Below, one piece after another: positions 34,523 to 42,958 of a stretch of 64,000 nt of DNA (position 1 is the stretch's first letter; each line of letters begins with the position of its first letter). The notes under the pieces were generated by a model that saw only the letters and a program-made list of their open reading frames with translations, did not search any database and was not told where the DNA came from. The position numbers and the translations under genes are program-made. Source of the DNA: Halorientalis sp. LT38 (lineage in GTDB: Archaea; Halobacteriota; Halobacteria; Halobacteriales; Haloarculaceae). The stretch is from positions 1 to 64,000 of the forward strand of contig NZ_JAYEZN010000001.1 of the NCBI RefSeq assembly GCF_037031225.1, given 5' to 3'.

Positions 34523-35647
34523 CTACAGCAGTTCGCGCGCGATCACGTTCTTCTGGATCTCCGTCGTCCCCTCGTAGATGGTCGTCACCTTCGCGTCGCG
34601 GTAGAGCCGCTCCACGTCGAAGTCGGTCGTGTAGCCGTAGCCGCCGTGGATCTGCACGGCCTCGTTGGTCACGTCGACCGCCCCCTCGCTCGCGAAGTAC
34701 TTCGCCATCGCCGCGGCCGATCGCACGTCCTCGCCGGCGTCCGCCCGCCTGGCCGCGTCGAGGGTCAGCAACCGCCCCGCCCGCACCGTGGTCTGCATCT
34801 CCGCGAGTTTGTGCTGGATCGCCTGGAAGTCGCCGATGGGTCGGTCGAACTGCTCGCGCTCGCCCGCGTAGTCGACCGCCTCGTCCAGTGCCGCCTGCGC
34901 GAGGCCGACCGACTGGGCGGCGATACCGATGCGCCCGCCCGTGAGGATCGACAGCGCCGCCGACAGCCCCCGGCCCTCCTCTGTCAACCGATACTCGGCC
35001 GGGATCCGCGCGCCGTCGAATTCGAGCGTCGTCGTGTCGCTCGCACGCAGTCCCAGTTTGTCCTCTCGCTTTCCGACTTCCAGCCCTTCGGTGTCCTTGG
35101 GGACCAGGAACTGCGTGACGCTGTCGGGGTCGTCGCGGTCGGTCTTCGCAAAGAGGACGGCGACGCCAGAGCGCTCACCGTTGGTGATCCACTGCTTGGT
35201 TCCCTCGATGACGTACTCGTCGCCCTCGCGCCGCGCCTCGGTGGTCATCTCGGCGGGGTTCGAGCCAGCGTGTGGCTCCGAGAGCGCGAACGCGCCGACG
35301 GGACGGCCGTCGACCATCTCCGGGAGCCATTCCTCCTTGAGCGACTCGTCGCCGAACTCGCGGATGCAGGAGGTGGCGAGACAGTGGACCGAGAGGGCGG
35401 TCGCGACCGCCAGCGCGCCCGTCGCGACCGCTTCGTTGACGAGCGCGTAGGTGACGCGGTCGGCGTCGAAGCCGCCGTACGCTTCCGGTACTGTGAGCCC
35501 AGTGAGATCGAGATCGGCCAGGCCGTCCCAGACGGCTTCGGGAAACTCTCCGGTCTCGTCGGCCTCGCGGGCGACGGGTCGGATCTCCGCCTCGGCGAAC
35601 TCCCGGACGGTGTCCCGGATCGCAACCTGTTCGGGCGAGAGGTGCAT
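34523..35647 (-). CDS. Acyl-CoA dehydrogenase
   Basis: 374-residue FAD-dependent acyl-CoA dehydrogenase catalysing the first step of beta-oxidation or a branched-chain acyl-CoA oxidation. Family signatures: FALSEPHAGSNPAEM (FAD/acyl binding), GTKQWITNGERSGV, a catalytic-base region IYEGTTEIQKNVI with Glu in TTEIQ, and QIHGGYGYTTDF. Length is typical of short/medium-chain enzymes. The start at 35647 gives the standard N-terminus MHLSPEQVAIRDTVREF; the frame upstream is not conserved. No other fatty-acid gene is adjacent. Confidence 0.94.
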   Translation of the reverse strand: MHLSPEQVAIRDTVREFAEAEIRPVAREADETGEFPEAVWDGLADLDLTGLTVPEAYGGFDADRVTYALVNEAVATGALAVATALSVHCLATSCIREFGDESLKEEWLPEMVDGRPVGAFALSEPHAGSNPAEMTTEARREGDEYVIEGTKQWITNGERSGVAVLFAKTDRDDPDSVTQFLVPKDTEGLEVGKREDKLGLRASDTTTLEFDGARIPAEYRLTEEGRGLSAALSILTGGRIGIAAQSVGLAQAALDEAVDYAGEREQFDRPIGDFQAIQHKLAEMQTTVRAGRLLTLDAARRADAGEDVRSAAAMAKYFASEGAVDVTNEAVQIHGGYGYTTDFDVERLYRDAKVTTIYEGTTEIQKNVIARELL

Positions 35648-35710
35648 GGCTCTCTCTGGGTGGGCGCGGGACAAAAACGGACGGGGCGACCGATCGTGTG
35701 ATCCTGGCGG

Positions 35711-36238
35711 TCAGGATTCGGAGAGTTCCACGTCGAGACGGTCCTCGAGTTTGGTGATGACCGAGCCACCGACGCCGGCCTGGGTGGCGCGGCCCTGTTC
35801 GACGGCGAGGAGGTCGGACTGGTCGATCTCGAGGTCGTCGGCGAGCTCCTCGAGCTGGAGGCCGGCGTCCTGGCGCGCGTCGGTCAGGCGCTTTCCGTAG
35901 TCGGTGACGAGGTAGGGGAGCCGGTCGTCCTCGTAGTCGGTGCCCTCCTCCTCCCAGTGGGTGGAATCGCCTTTCCGCGCGTCGTCGAGGCGGGCGGCGT
36001 TCTGTGCCGCGCGGCGCTTGCGGTCGGTTTCGGATCTGCCGGAACTGCCACCGGAACTACTGTCGGAACTGCCGCCGGAACTGCTGCCCGCGTCGTCGCC
36101 GTGCTGGGCGCAGTCCCCGCAGACTTCGAGTCGGGCCCCGGCGACGTTCGCCGTGCGGAGGTCCGCGTCCTCCGCACCGCAGAGTTCGCAGCTCCCGCCG
36201 GCGTTTCCGCCCGCGTCGCCGGTCGAGTATTTGGCCAT
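35711..36238 (-). CDS. Archaeal multiprotein bridging factor-like regulator (aMBF1)
   Basis: 175-residue regulator. N-terminal zinc ribbon formed by GGSCELCGAED and LEVCGDCAQHG; a Ser/Gly-rich linker of about 30 residues (GSSSGGSSDSSSGGSSG type); then a Cro-like helix-turn-helix: YGKRLTDARQDAGLQLEELA, LEIDQSDLLAVEQGRA. This is the archaeal MBF1 architecture, thought to contact the ribosome or basal transcription factors. The start at 36238 matches MAKYS with the ribbon near the N-terminus; a TTCAAATACG element upstream may be its promoter. The tRNA-Leu gene is divergent. Confidence 0.88.
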   Translation of the reverse strand: MAKYSTGDAGGNAGGSCELCGAEDADLRTANVAGARLEVCGDCAQHGDDAGSSSGGSSDSSSGGSSGRSETDRKRRAAQNAARLDDARKGDSTHWEEEGTDYEDDRLPYLVTDYGKRLTDARQDAGLQLEELADDLEIDQSDLLAVEQGRATQAGVGGSVITKLEDRLDVELSES

Positions 36239-36355
36239 ACGACCGGTAAAAGCGGCCCCGTATTTGAAAGGTCCGTTTCGGACGGCTGTCGAGGCTCCGA
36301 GCGGTGTCGGCTCCTCGGGGTCCTTCCGGCCCTCGCCGACGGCAAACGAAAGCCC

Positions 36356-36364
36356 TTTTATTCG
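36356..36364 (+). promoter_or_regulatory. TATA-like promoter of tRNA-Leu
   Basis: TTTTATTCG, about 40 bases before the mature tRNA 5' end; it predicts transcription from about 36382-36386 and a short 5' leader removed by RNase P. Confidence 0.55.
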
Positions 36365-36401
36365 GCCACGGATATCGACGGAGTGCAGACAGACGCGCAG
36401 T

Positions 36402-36465
<64 letters not shown>

Positions 36466-36486
<21 letters not shown>

Positions 36487-36584
36487 CTCATCGCGCGGGC
36501 TACGCCCGCGAACGGAGGCGGCGAAGCCGCCGACAGAGTGCAGGTGCACTCCCCTTGGGACTGCACCCACGCATAATTCCTTTC
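36466..36584. repeat. 119-bp direct repeat, copy 1 (tRNA-Leu 3' end and flank)
   Basis: Covers the last 21 bases of tRNA-Leu and 98 bases of its 3' flank. It is base-for-base identical to 36737-36855. It contains three hairpins: 36494-36500 with 36504-36510, 36517-36522 with 36526-36531, and 36538-36543 with 36561-36566. Similarity continues weakly for about 25 bases beyond the end. Confidence 0.93.
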
Positions 36585-36620
36585 AGTGCAAGTCCGTGAG
36601 CAGTTGCTACACGATATTCA

Positions 36621-36757
36621 CAGTGCTCGACCGGGCCGTCAGCGCAGCGTTGCGGGCGCTGTCCCGTAGGGGTCCGCCGGTGAGCGGTCGGCGTGCCGAC
36701 CGCGAACGTCGTCACGAGCGGAGCGAAGTGACGGAAGTTCAAATCCGGTCCCACGCA
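36621..36757 (+). pseudogene. Broken second copy of tRNA-Leu
   Basis: The anticodon arm and variable arm (36642-36681) match tRNA-Leu 36428-36467 with one change, giving GCG instead of GAG at the anticodon (36652-36654). The 5' acceptor strand and most of the D arm are lost. A 55-base insert of two hairpins (36682-36736), flanked by GT on both sides, splits the T arm, after which the tRNA 3' end resumes (36737-36757). It cannot fold as a tRNA. Confidence 0.8.
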
Positions 36758-36855
36758 CTCATCGCGCGGGCTACGCCCGCGAACGGAGGCGGCGAAGCCG
36801 CCGACAGAGTGCAGGTGCACTCCCCTTGGGACTGCACCCACGCATAATTCCTTTC
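36737..36855. repeat. 119-bp direct repeat, copy 2
   Basis: Identical to 36466-36584, offset by 271 bases, attached here to the broken tRNA-Leu copy. Small open frames that read through either copy on the minus strand are not considered genes. Confidence 0.93.
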
Positions 36856-36914
36856 GGAGCAAGCCAGTGAGCGACAGTTACGTCGGTGAAAACCGCAAAC
36901 GAACAGCGCCCGGC

Positions 36915-37544
36915 TCACTCGCCGGCTTCGTCCTCGTCGACGCCGGGGATGTCGGGGACGTCGCGGTCGTCGGTCATCTCGGTCACCTTGATGGTGCCCG
37001 ACACCTCCGAGAAGTTCTCCTCGAGCGCGGTCACGTCGACGCCGACCTGTTCGCGGCGCTCCTGCAGTCGGCGTTTGATCTTCTCGTACTCCTCGCTGGC
37101 CTCCAGTTCCGCGCTGGATTTTTCCTTCTCGAGGGTCGCCTTCTTCGAGACCAGGGCCAGAAAGCGCCGGAAGTCGTCGTCGTAGGTGGCCCGTTCGAGC
37201 ATCTCGTTGACGACTTCGTTCAGTTCCTCGCGCTCGATTGGCTTGACGAGGTACTCGTCGAACCCCATGTCGATGATGTCGAAGTCGGGGTCGACGGCGG
37301 TGAGCATCACGACCCGGCAGTCGAGCTGGCGGGACTCGATCTCCTCGAGGACGGCGTCGCCGGAGACTTCCGGCATCCGCCGGTCGAGCAGGACGACGTC
37401 GACGCCCTCGTCGAGTTCGTCCAGCGCCTCCTTCCCGTCGTACGCGGTCCGGACGTCGTACTCGTCCGAGAGAAAGGCGGTGTAGGTGTTCGCGATAGCC
37501 CTGTTGTCGTCCACGACGAGGACGACCGGTGATCCCTGACTCAT
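36915..37544 (-). CDS. HalX-domain response regulator
   Basis: 209-residue two-component response regulator. The receiver domain (about 1-112) has the acidic pair Asp12-Asp13, phospho-acceptor Asp54 in VVLLDRRMP, Thr in MLTAVD and Lys101 in EYLVKPI. The C-terminal part (about 115-185, coiled helices with YDDDFRRFLALVSKKATLE) is the HalX domain found in haloarchaeal regulators. There is no DNA-binding domain. The start at 37544 gives the standard N-terminus; an upstream extension is basic and not conserved. Its kinase is not adjacent. Confidence 0.92.
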   Translation of the reverse strand: MSQGSPVVLVVDDNRAIANTYTAFLSDEYDVRTAYDGKEALDELDEGVDVVLLDRRMPEVSGDAVLEEIESRQLDCRVVMLTAVDPDFDIIDMGFDEYLVKPIEREELNEVVNEMLERATYDDDFRRFLALVSKKATLEKEKSSAELEASEEYEKIKRRLQERREQVGVDVTALEENFSEVSGTIKVTEMTDDRDVPDIPGVDEDEAGE

Positions 37545-38016
37545 CTCTCTATCACGCCGTACTGGCAGGCCCCCAACGACACAGCGGATTCGCGAACCAT
37601 CCTTGTTCGCCGTATGACCGCAAGTCAAGAAATAGATTGGGGGAAATACGGGGTCCGAAGACGACCAGCTCCGGTATAGCGGTGGTTCTTACCGGATTAT
37701 TGTGCGAACGTCGATTGCGCGAGTCCCGTCTGGCCGGGCGTGGACGGGGCAGCCAGTCCTCCGGCCCGAAATATCAACATCGATAATTTCAGGGATACGT
37801 TTATTAGCTACCTGCCGTCAACTGCACATGCTGGCACAGTGGTGGCGTTCTGACCACCACCGTACCCACCCACCCACCCACCCCCCACCCACCACCCCAC
37901 TTTCCTTTCCCCCACCCACCCCTTTCCTCACGCGACCAGACCAGTCAGCGACAGCGTTTTCGTCGGCGAATACTGCGTATCGCCGGTCTTTATTCGCTCC
38001 CGTCCGAATCCGGTGT
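37545..38016. other. 472-bp intergenic region with C-rich tract and two plus-strand promoters
   Basis: Contains two plus-strand TATA-like elements, TTTATTAG at 37800-37807 (26-28 bases before an ATG at 37828) and TTTATTC at 37989-37995 (26 bases before the HtrA-like start 38017). Between them lies a pyrimidine tract (37865-37924) with six C-runs of three or more separated by single A, which on the minus strand is a strong G-quadruplex motif. The ATG at 37828 is in frame with the protease. 37545-37790 otherwise shows only possible promoter sequence for the regulator. Confidence 0.6.
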
Positions 38017-39111
38017 ATGGGCAGCGAGCAGTTGACGCGGCGACGGTTGTTGGCGACTGCGACGGCCGCGGCGGCCGGCGTCGCGGGGTGTAACACACCG
38101 CGATCAGACTCTTCGGGGAACGTCTCGAACCCGGACGCCCGGTCGCTACTGAACTCCACGCCGGAGTCGGAGTCGGTCTACACGGACGTCTACCGCGAGA
38201 CCATCGACTCCGTTGTCCTGCTCCGCGTCTACGGCGCCGCCGGTCGAAACGGCGAGGGATCGGGATTCGTGTACGACGACGGCTACGTCGTCACCAACCA
38301 GCACGTCGTCGCGAACGCCGACCGGGTCCGCGTCCGGTTCACCGACGGCCAGTGGCGCACCGCAGCGGTGGTCGGCACCGACGCCTACAGCGATCTCGCG
38401 GTGCTCGACGTGCCGGACGTCCCCGCGTCCGCGACACCGCTGTCGCTCATCGACGGCCAGGTCGCCGTCGGCCAGCGCGTTATCGCGATCGGTAATCCGC
38501 TCGGGTACACCGGCTCGCTGACGTCGGGCGTGGTCAGCGGCGTCGATCGGTCCCTGCCCGCGCCGAACAACTTCCGCATCCCGGACGCGATCCAGACCGA
38601 CGCGCCCGTCAACCCGGGCAACAGCGGCGGCCCGCTCGTGACCCTCGACGGTCGAGTCGCGGGCGTCATCAACTCCGGCGGGGGCGACAACATCGGCTTC
38701 GCCATCTCCGCGGCGCTGATGCGTCGCGTCATCCCCGCGCTGATCGAGCGTGGCCGGTACGATCACTCCTTCATGGGCGTGAGCCTCACGAGCGTCACCC
38801 CACTGATCGCCGAGGCCAACGACTTGCCTGACGCCGACGGCGTCTACATCGACGCGGTCCGTCCGGACGGCCCCGCTGGCGACGTCCTGGAGGGATCGGG
38901 GGGTCAGTCGACCCGCATCGACGGCGTCCAGGTCCCGGTCGGGGGCGACGTCATCGTCCGGATGGGCGAGCAGCGGATCCAGAGCCAGGAGGCGCTCTCC
39001 ACCTACCTGGCCCTCGTCACGAGTCCCGGCGACACGATCCCCCTCGAGGTGATCCGCGACGGGAGCCGGACCACCGTCGACCTCACCCTCGGCGAACGGC
39101 CCACGACCTGA
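38017..39111 (+). CDS. DegP/HtrA-like trypsin-type serine protease, Tat lipoprotein
   Basis: 364-residue periplasm-side (cell-surface) protease. The N-terminus has a Tat motif TRRRLLATATA and a lipobox GVAGC with Cys25, so the mature protein is lipid-anchored. The trypsin-like domain carries His96 (NQHVV), Asp126 (YSDLAVL) and Ser203 (GNSGGPL); a PDZ domain follows (about 255-360: MGVSLTSVTPLIAE, VIVRMGEQRIQS). It would degrade or refold damaged exported proteins. A TTTATTC promoter 26 bases upstream supports this start, but an in-frame upstream ATG at 37828 with its own TATA box could give a proline-rich N-terminal extension. Confidence 0.92.
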   Translation: MGSEQLTRRRLLATATAAAAGVAGCNTPRSDSSGNVSNPDARSLLNSTPESESVYTDVYRETIDSVVLLRVYGAAGRNGEGSGFVYDDGYVVTNQHVVANADRVRVRFTDGQWRTAAVVGTDAYSDLAVLDVPDVPASATPLSLIDGQVAVGQRVIAIGNPLGYTGSLTSGVVSGVDRSLPAPNNFRIPDAIQTDAPVNPGNSGGPLVTLDGRVAGVINSGGGDNIGFAISAALMRRVIPALIERGRYDHSFMGVSLTSVTPLIAEANDLPDADGVYIDAVRPDGPAGDVLEGSGGQSTRIDGVQVPVGGDVIVRMGEQRIQSQEALSTYLALVTSPGDTIPLEVIRDGSRTTVDLTLGERPTT

Positions 39112-39164
39112 CGGTCGCCGGCCGAACGGAAACGCACATGCGGATTCGGGCCGTCCGGCCGACT

Positions 39165-39725
39165 ATGGAGCTCAGCGCGCGCGATCGCGTCCCCGAGTTG
39201 ACCGGCCTGTTGACCGCCGTGGCGCTCGCGCTCGTCTTCGGTGCGGTCCTGGGCGTGATCCCCAGCACCGCACTGCCTCGCGCGCCCGACTGGTTCGTCG
39301 CCGCCATCCCCCACCTCAACGCCGCCGTGAGCGTCCTCGCCGTCGTCGTGATCCTCGCCGGCTGGCGAGCGATCCGACACGGGAACGTCGCCCGCCACCG
39401 CCGCGCCATGCTCGCCGGGCTCGCCCTCTTCGGCACCTTCCTGGCCCTCTATCTCTACCGGGTCACCCTGGAAGGCCCCGCCGGCTTCGCTGGCCCCGCG
39501 GCCGTCGAGCGGTTCGCGTACCTCCCGATCCTGGGGATCCACATGCTGCTCGCCATCGTCTGCATCCCCCTCCTGTTCTACGTCCTCCTGCTCGCGCTGA
39601 CCCGTCCAGTCAGCGAGCTCTCGGAGACGAACCACCCGCGGGTCGGCCGCGTCGCCGCGACCCTGTGGCTCGTCTCCTTCACCCTCGGGACCGTCGTCTA
39701 CCTCCTGCTGTACGTGCTGTTCTGA
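39165..39725 (+). CDS. DUF420 membrane protein
   Basis: 186-residue membrane protein with about five hydrophobic segments. The conserved histidines of DUF420 are visible: PHLNAAVSVLAVV, ARHRRAMLAGLALFGTFL and LGIHMLLAIVCIPL. These His residues suggest heme or metal contact; DUF420 genes are often near cytochrome oxidase assembly genes, but none is adjacent here. The start at 39165 (MELSARDRVP) is preferred over 39138. Function not established. Confidence 0.86.
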   Translation: MELSARDRVPELTGLLTAVALALVFGAVLGVIPSTALPRAPDWFVAAIPHLNAAVSVLAVVVILAGWRAIRHGNVARHRRAMLAGLALFGTFLALYLYRVTLEGPAGFAGPAAVERFAYLPILGIHMLLAIVCIPLLFYVLLLALTRPVSELSETNHPRVGRVAATLWLVSFTLGTVVYLLLYVLF

Positions 39726-39845
39726 CTGCCTGCCGCCAGACGCGGGACCACCTGCTGCCAGCAACCCACGCCCGCAAGGGAGTCGCAACTACCCGCTGAC
39801 CAACCCGACAATGCTGACTTTCGCCTCGGGACCCATCTCACGGCT

Positions 39846-40361
39846 ATGGGCCGTGACCTGGACGACGTGGACCGGAGCATCCTGTACCTCCTCCAGGAGG
39901 ACGCCCGCAACGCTACCGCCCAGGACATCGCGGACTCCGTCGGCGTCTCCCCCAGCACCGTCCGCAACCGCATCGACCGCCTCGAGGCCGACGGCATCGT
40001 CCGGGGCTACCACCCCGAGATCGACTACGAGGCGGCCAACCTCCCCCTGCAACTGACCTTCGTTATCACCGCCCCACCGACCGAGGTGGCTCACTACTCG
40101 GATCAGATCCGGTCGATACAGGGCGTCATCGACGTCCGCGAGATGCTCACCGGCCGCCGCAACCTCCACGTCGACGTCGTCGGCACCAGTACCAAGGAGA
40201 TCACGCGGATCACCGACACCGTCCACGACCTCGGCGTCCAGATCGAGAGCTCAGAGATGATGCGCCGCCGACACGTCCAGCCGTTCAACCACTTCTTCCT
40301 GCAGGGGAACGAGGATATGGACGCACGCGACGACGAACACGCCAGCGAGGAGTCGACCTGA
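39846..40361 (+). CDS. Lrp/AsnC-family transcriptional regulator
   Basis: 171-residue regulator with an N-terminal helix-turn-helix (DDVDRSILYLLQEDARNATA, SPSTVRNRIDRLEADGIV) and a C-terminal half rather poorly matching the RAM ligand domain: PLQLTFVITAPP, ... NLHVDVVGTSTKEI. The last 30 residues are acidic and low in structure. Lrp proteins regulate amino-acid or other metabolic genes, often as dimers or octamers. Target unknown; no operon partner. Confidence 0.87.
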   Translation: MGRDLDDVDRSILYLLQEDARNATAQDIADSVGVSPSTVRNRIDRLEADGIVRGYHPEIDYEAANLPLQLTFVITAPPTEVAHYSDQIRSIQGVIDVREMLTGRRNLHVDVVGTSTKEITRITDTVHDLGVQIESSEMMRRRHVQPFNHFFLQGNEDMDARDDEHASEEST

Positions 40362-40585
40362 TCGATTCCGGTATCTTCTCTCGATTTCACAATTTCACCC
40401 GCCATCGCGTAGAGAATCCACAGCGGTGACCCGAGCCAAACGCAATCTCGGTGCCGGTATGCTGTGAAATCCACAATCTGTTCGTTCGGCCCCACGACAC
40501 CGTTATCCGCGTCTGTACCGGACTTTCACACGCAGGTTACGATTACCACGACAACCGGTGGTGGGTAGCGGACCTCTCACGAACC

Positions 40586-40873
40586 ATGAACGACGACACC
40601 TTCGACGCCCTGGCTCACGATCGCCGCCGACAATTACTGCTCCCCCTACTGGACGAACCACGACGGGAGAGCACCGCTACGGCAGCCGTCAGCGACGGGG
40701 GCACTGACCGTAAATCCCTCCAGCGACGGGCGGGGCTGTACCACGTCCACCTCCCGAAACTCGCCCACTACGGGATCATCGAGTGGCACGAAGACAGCGA
40801 CGAGATCAGCAGAGGCCCGAACTTCGAGCAGGTTCGGCCCCTGCTCGAACTCGTCGCCGATCGCGCCGCCTGA
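40586..40873 (+). CDS. Winged-helix-like small regulator (DUF7344-like)
   Basis: 95-residue protein: DTFDALAHDRRRQLLLPLLD begins a winged-helix fold, and HVHLPKLAHYGIIEWHEDSD contains the second helix and wing, ending EQVRPLLELV. This is the DUF7344 pattern common in haloarchaeal regulators. Shorter than a full DNA-binding regulator with sensor. The start at 40586 is the ATG just before the conserved helix. The 224 bases upstream hold no gene; a 9-bp inverted repeat (GATTTCACA at 40383 and its complement at 40463) is there. Confidence 0.78.
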   Translation: MNDDTFDALAHDRRRQLLLPLLDEPRRESTATAAVSDGGTDRKSLQRRAGLYHVHLPKLAHYGIIEWHEDSDEISRGPNFEQVRPLLELVADRAA

Positions 40874-40922
40874 CCGTTCGGTCCGGTTCCCGTCCCCCGA
40901 TTCCGAGGATTTTCCGACAGAA

Positions 40923-41026
40923 CGAGTGCTCGTCGCTCACGGCTCGTTGCACTCGAACCGCGCTACTCACGACTCGCTTCGCTCACCGTTCGCGGTAACC
41001 GAGGTTCTCCCTTCGGTCGAACCTCG
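40923..41026. repeat. Cluster of three hairpins between convergent genes
   Basis: 40923-40929 with 40949-40955 (CGAGTGC/GCACTCG); 40957-40962 with 40991-40996 around the core TCGCTTCGCTC; and 41000-41007 with 41019-41026 (CGAGGTTC/GAACCTCG) closing on loop TCCCTTCGGTC. They lie between the stop codons of two convergent genes and may end both transcripts, but there is no T-run. Confidence 0.75.
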
Positions 41027-41035
41027 CTATGCCCC

Positions 41036-42481
41036 CTAATCGTCCGCGTGCGCAGTCGTCCCGACTGCTGGCCGATCGACCTCCCGATCGGTCGCCTCGC
41101 CGTCGATGTCGTAGGGATACTCGCCGGTGACACAGCCGAGACAGAGGTCCGCCTTCGACCGCGAGAGGGCGCTCGCGATGGAGTCGATCGAGAGGTACGA
41201 CAGCGAGTCGGCCTCGATCTCGTCGCGGATGTCCGCGACCGACTGGTCCGCCGCGATCAACTCGTCGCGCGAGGCCATGTCGATCCCCATGTAACACGGG
41301 GCGACGATCGGCGGCGCGCCGATGCGGACGTGGACCTCCTCGGCCCCGGCGTCGCGCATCAACTCGACCAGTTGCGTCGAGGTCGTCCCGCGGACGATCG
41401 AGTCGTCGATCAGCGTGACCGTCTTGCCCTCGACCGTCGACTTGATCGGGTTGAGTTTCATCCGAACGGCGCGCTCGCGCTCGTCCTGCGTCGGCATGAT
41501 GAACGTCCGGCCGACGTACCGGTTCTTCATCAGCCCCTCCGCGAACTCGACGCCCTCGCTGTCGGGATCCTCGTTGGCGGCTTCCGCGTATCCGGAGGCG
41601 AACGCGCGCCCGGAGTCGGGGACCGGCATCACCACGTCGCTCTCGATGCCGCTCTCCTCCCACAGGGCGCGACCGAGTTCGCGGCGCACCTCGTAGACGA
41701 GTTCGTCGTCGATCACCGAGTCCGGCCGCGCGAAGTAGACGTGCTCGAAGAAGCAGTGGGCCGTGTTCTCAGATTGTACGAGTTGATAGGTGTCGTAGCC
41801 CGTCCCGTCGTCGTGGAGGACGACGAGTTCGCCCGGTCGGACGTCCCGGATCAACTCGCCGTCGAGGGTGTCGATGGCCGCCGACTCCGAGGCGAGGACG
41901 TAGCCGTCCTCGAGTTCGCCGATACAGAGCGGGCGATTGCCCTCGGGGTCGCGCACGCCCAGCACGGTGTCGTCGTGCATGATCGTCAGCGAATAGGAGC
42001 CGTGGATCCGGCTCATCGTTCGCTTGACGGCGCGCACGAGGTCCTCTTCGAGGAGGTTCCGCGCCAGATCGTGGGCGATGACCTCCGTGTCGCCGTCGGA
42101 GGTGAAGGCGTGGCCGAGTTCGGCCAGGCGGTCGCCCACCTCGTCGGCGTTCACGAGGTTGCCGTTGTGGCTCAGCCCGAGCGAACCGCTCTTGAAGGAG
42201 ACGGAGAAGGGCTGGGCGCAGCTGGCGGTGACGCTGCCGGCGGTGGGGTATCGGACGTGCCCGATACCCTGCGTGCCGTTGAGCTGCTGGAGGTCGTCCT
42301 GCGAGAAGGCGTCACCGACGAGTCCCATCTCGACGTGGGAGTGCTGCTGAAAGCCGTCGTGGGTGACGATACCGGCCGACTCCTGGCCGCGGTGCTGGAG
42401 GGCGTACAGTGAGTAATAGAGCGGGCGGGCGGCGTCTCGGTCCTGTAACGATACACCGACGACGCCGCACTTCTCGTGCAT
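41036..42481 (-). CDS. purF: Amidophosphoribosyltransferase
   Basis: 481-residue PurF, which makes 5-phosphoribosylamine from PRPP and glutamine, the first step of purine synthesis. The catalytic Cys5 lies in MHEKCGVVGVSL, implying removal of a four-residue propeptide. The glutaminase domain shows LYALQHRGQESAGI; the phosphoribosyl domain has the PRPP loop VTLIDDSIVRGTTSTQLV. The near-C-terminal LCLGCVTGEYPYD, with Cys, recalls the Fe-S ligands of some PurF proteins. It follows rpl37e after 22 bases on the same strand and seems to share the lsm promoter. Confidence 0.97.
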   Translation of the reverse strand: MHEKCGVVGVSLQDRDAARPLYYSLYALQHRGQESAGIVTHDGFQQHSHVEMGLVGDAFSQDDLQQLNGTQGIGHVRYPTAGSVTASCAQPFSVSFKSGSLGLSHNGNLVNADEVGDRLAELGHAFTSDGDTEVIAHDLARNLLEEDLVRAVKRTMSRIHGSYSLTIMHDDTVLGVRDPEGNRPLCIGELEDGYVLASESAAIDTLDGELIRDVRPGELVVLHDDGTGYDTYQLVQSENTAHCFFEHVYFARPDSVIDDELVYEVRRELGRALWEESGIESDVVMPVPDSGRAFASGYAEAANEDPDSEGVEFAEGLMKNRYVGRTFIMPTQDERERAVRMKLNPIKSTVEGKTVTLIDDSIVRGTTSTQLVELMRDAGAEEVHVRIGAPPIVAPCYMGIDMASRDELIAADQSVADIRDEIEADSLSYLSIDSIASALSRSKADLCLGCVTGEYPYDIDGEATDREVDRPAVGTTAHADD

Positions 42482-42503
42482 GGTGGTGGGTGGGATTCGT
42501 CCG

Positions 42504-42677
42504 TCACTCGCCGGCCTTGTCCTGCCAGGCGTAATCACGACGCTTGGCGGACTTGCCGAAACCACAGGACGAACAGACTTTCTTTTTCGTGTGATACGAC
42601 TTCTCGCCACACCGACGGCACTTCGTGTGTGTCGTCGTGTTCTTCTTCCCCTGACTCGGGGTTCCTGCGCCAGTCAT
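42504..42677 (-). CDS. rpl37e: 50S ribosomal protein L37e
   Basis: 57-residue ribosomal protein of the large subunit, with the zinc-binding pattern [10 protein letters not shown] and CSSCGFG, and the basic [12 protein letters not shown] terminus. The N-terminus [19 protein letters not shown] is the family hallmark. It is short enough to be missed by length cut-offs. Its ATG overlaps the Lsm stop by 3 bases (ATGA context), and purF follows. The lsm-rpl37e order is widely conserved in archaea. Confidence 0.97.
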   Translation of the reverse strand: MTGAGTPSQGKKNTTTHTKCRRCGEKSYHTKKKVCSSCGFGKSAKRRDYAWQDKAGE

Positions 42678-42859
42678 GGGTTGATCGACACGACGTTATC
42701 GCCGCGTATAATCGTTGTGTTGTCACCGTCCTCGACGACCAGGTTCATGTGCTGATCGTAGCCGGTCAGTTCTCCCTCGTACACCTCGCCCCCTTTGAGT
42801 TGCACCGTCACGCTCGATCCGAGCGCCGCTTCGAGGACGTCCAGCGGTCGTCCACTCAT
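42674..42859 (-). CDS. Sm-like archaeal protein (Lsm)
   Basis: 61-residue Sm-fold RNA-binding protein that forms rings and binds U-rich RNA. Sm1 motif [23 protein letters not shown] with the Asn for uridine binding and Sm2 [13 protein letters not shown] are intact. Haloarchaeal Lsm is linked to small-RNA function. First gene of an lsm-rpl37e-purF unit. A TATA box at 42884-42889 is 27 bases before the ATG at 42859, giving a leaderless transcript. Confidence 0.95.
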   Translation of the reverse strand: MSGRPLDVLEAALGSSVTVQLKGGEVYEGELTGYDQHMNLVVEDGDNTTIIRGDNVVSINP

Positions 42860-42883
42860 AGGGAAACGGGGTGTCGACGGACG

Positions 42884-42889
42884 TATAAA
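42884..42889 (-). promoter_or_regulatory. TATA box of the lsm-rpl37e-purF operon
   Basis: TTTATA on the minus strand, 27 bases before the Lsm ATG. Confidence 0.7.
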
Positions 42890-42958
42890 CGTACCGCTAT
42901 CCCACCGGTCACAGCCGCCGCAGTCCGGGACTGTCCGGCGATTTCGCCCCTCGATCGG

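Larger units (their letters stand above)
36585..36914. other. Non-coding stretch between tRNA-Leu and the response regulator
   Basis: Apart from the broken tRNA copy (36621-36757) and the second 119-bp repeat (to 36855) no gene is visible. The last 59 bases (36856-36914) are the 3' flank of the convergent response-regulator gene and show no clear terminator. Confidence 0.6.

Noticed and set aside
37702-37827. Further upstream GTG start for the HtrA-like protease
   Set aside because: It runs through the first promoter (37800-37807), so it cannot be translated from that promoter; only the ATG at 37828 has a promoter at leaderless distance.
40383-40471. 9-bp inverted repeat GATTTCACA/TGTGAAATC 71 bases apart
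   Set aside because: Short and distant arms, probably chance; not listed as an operator.
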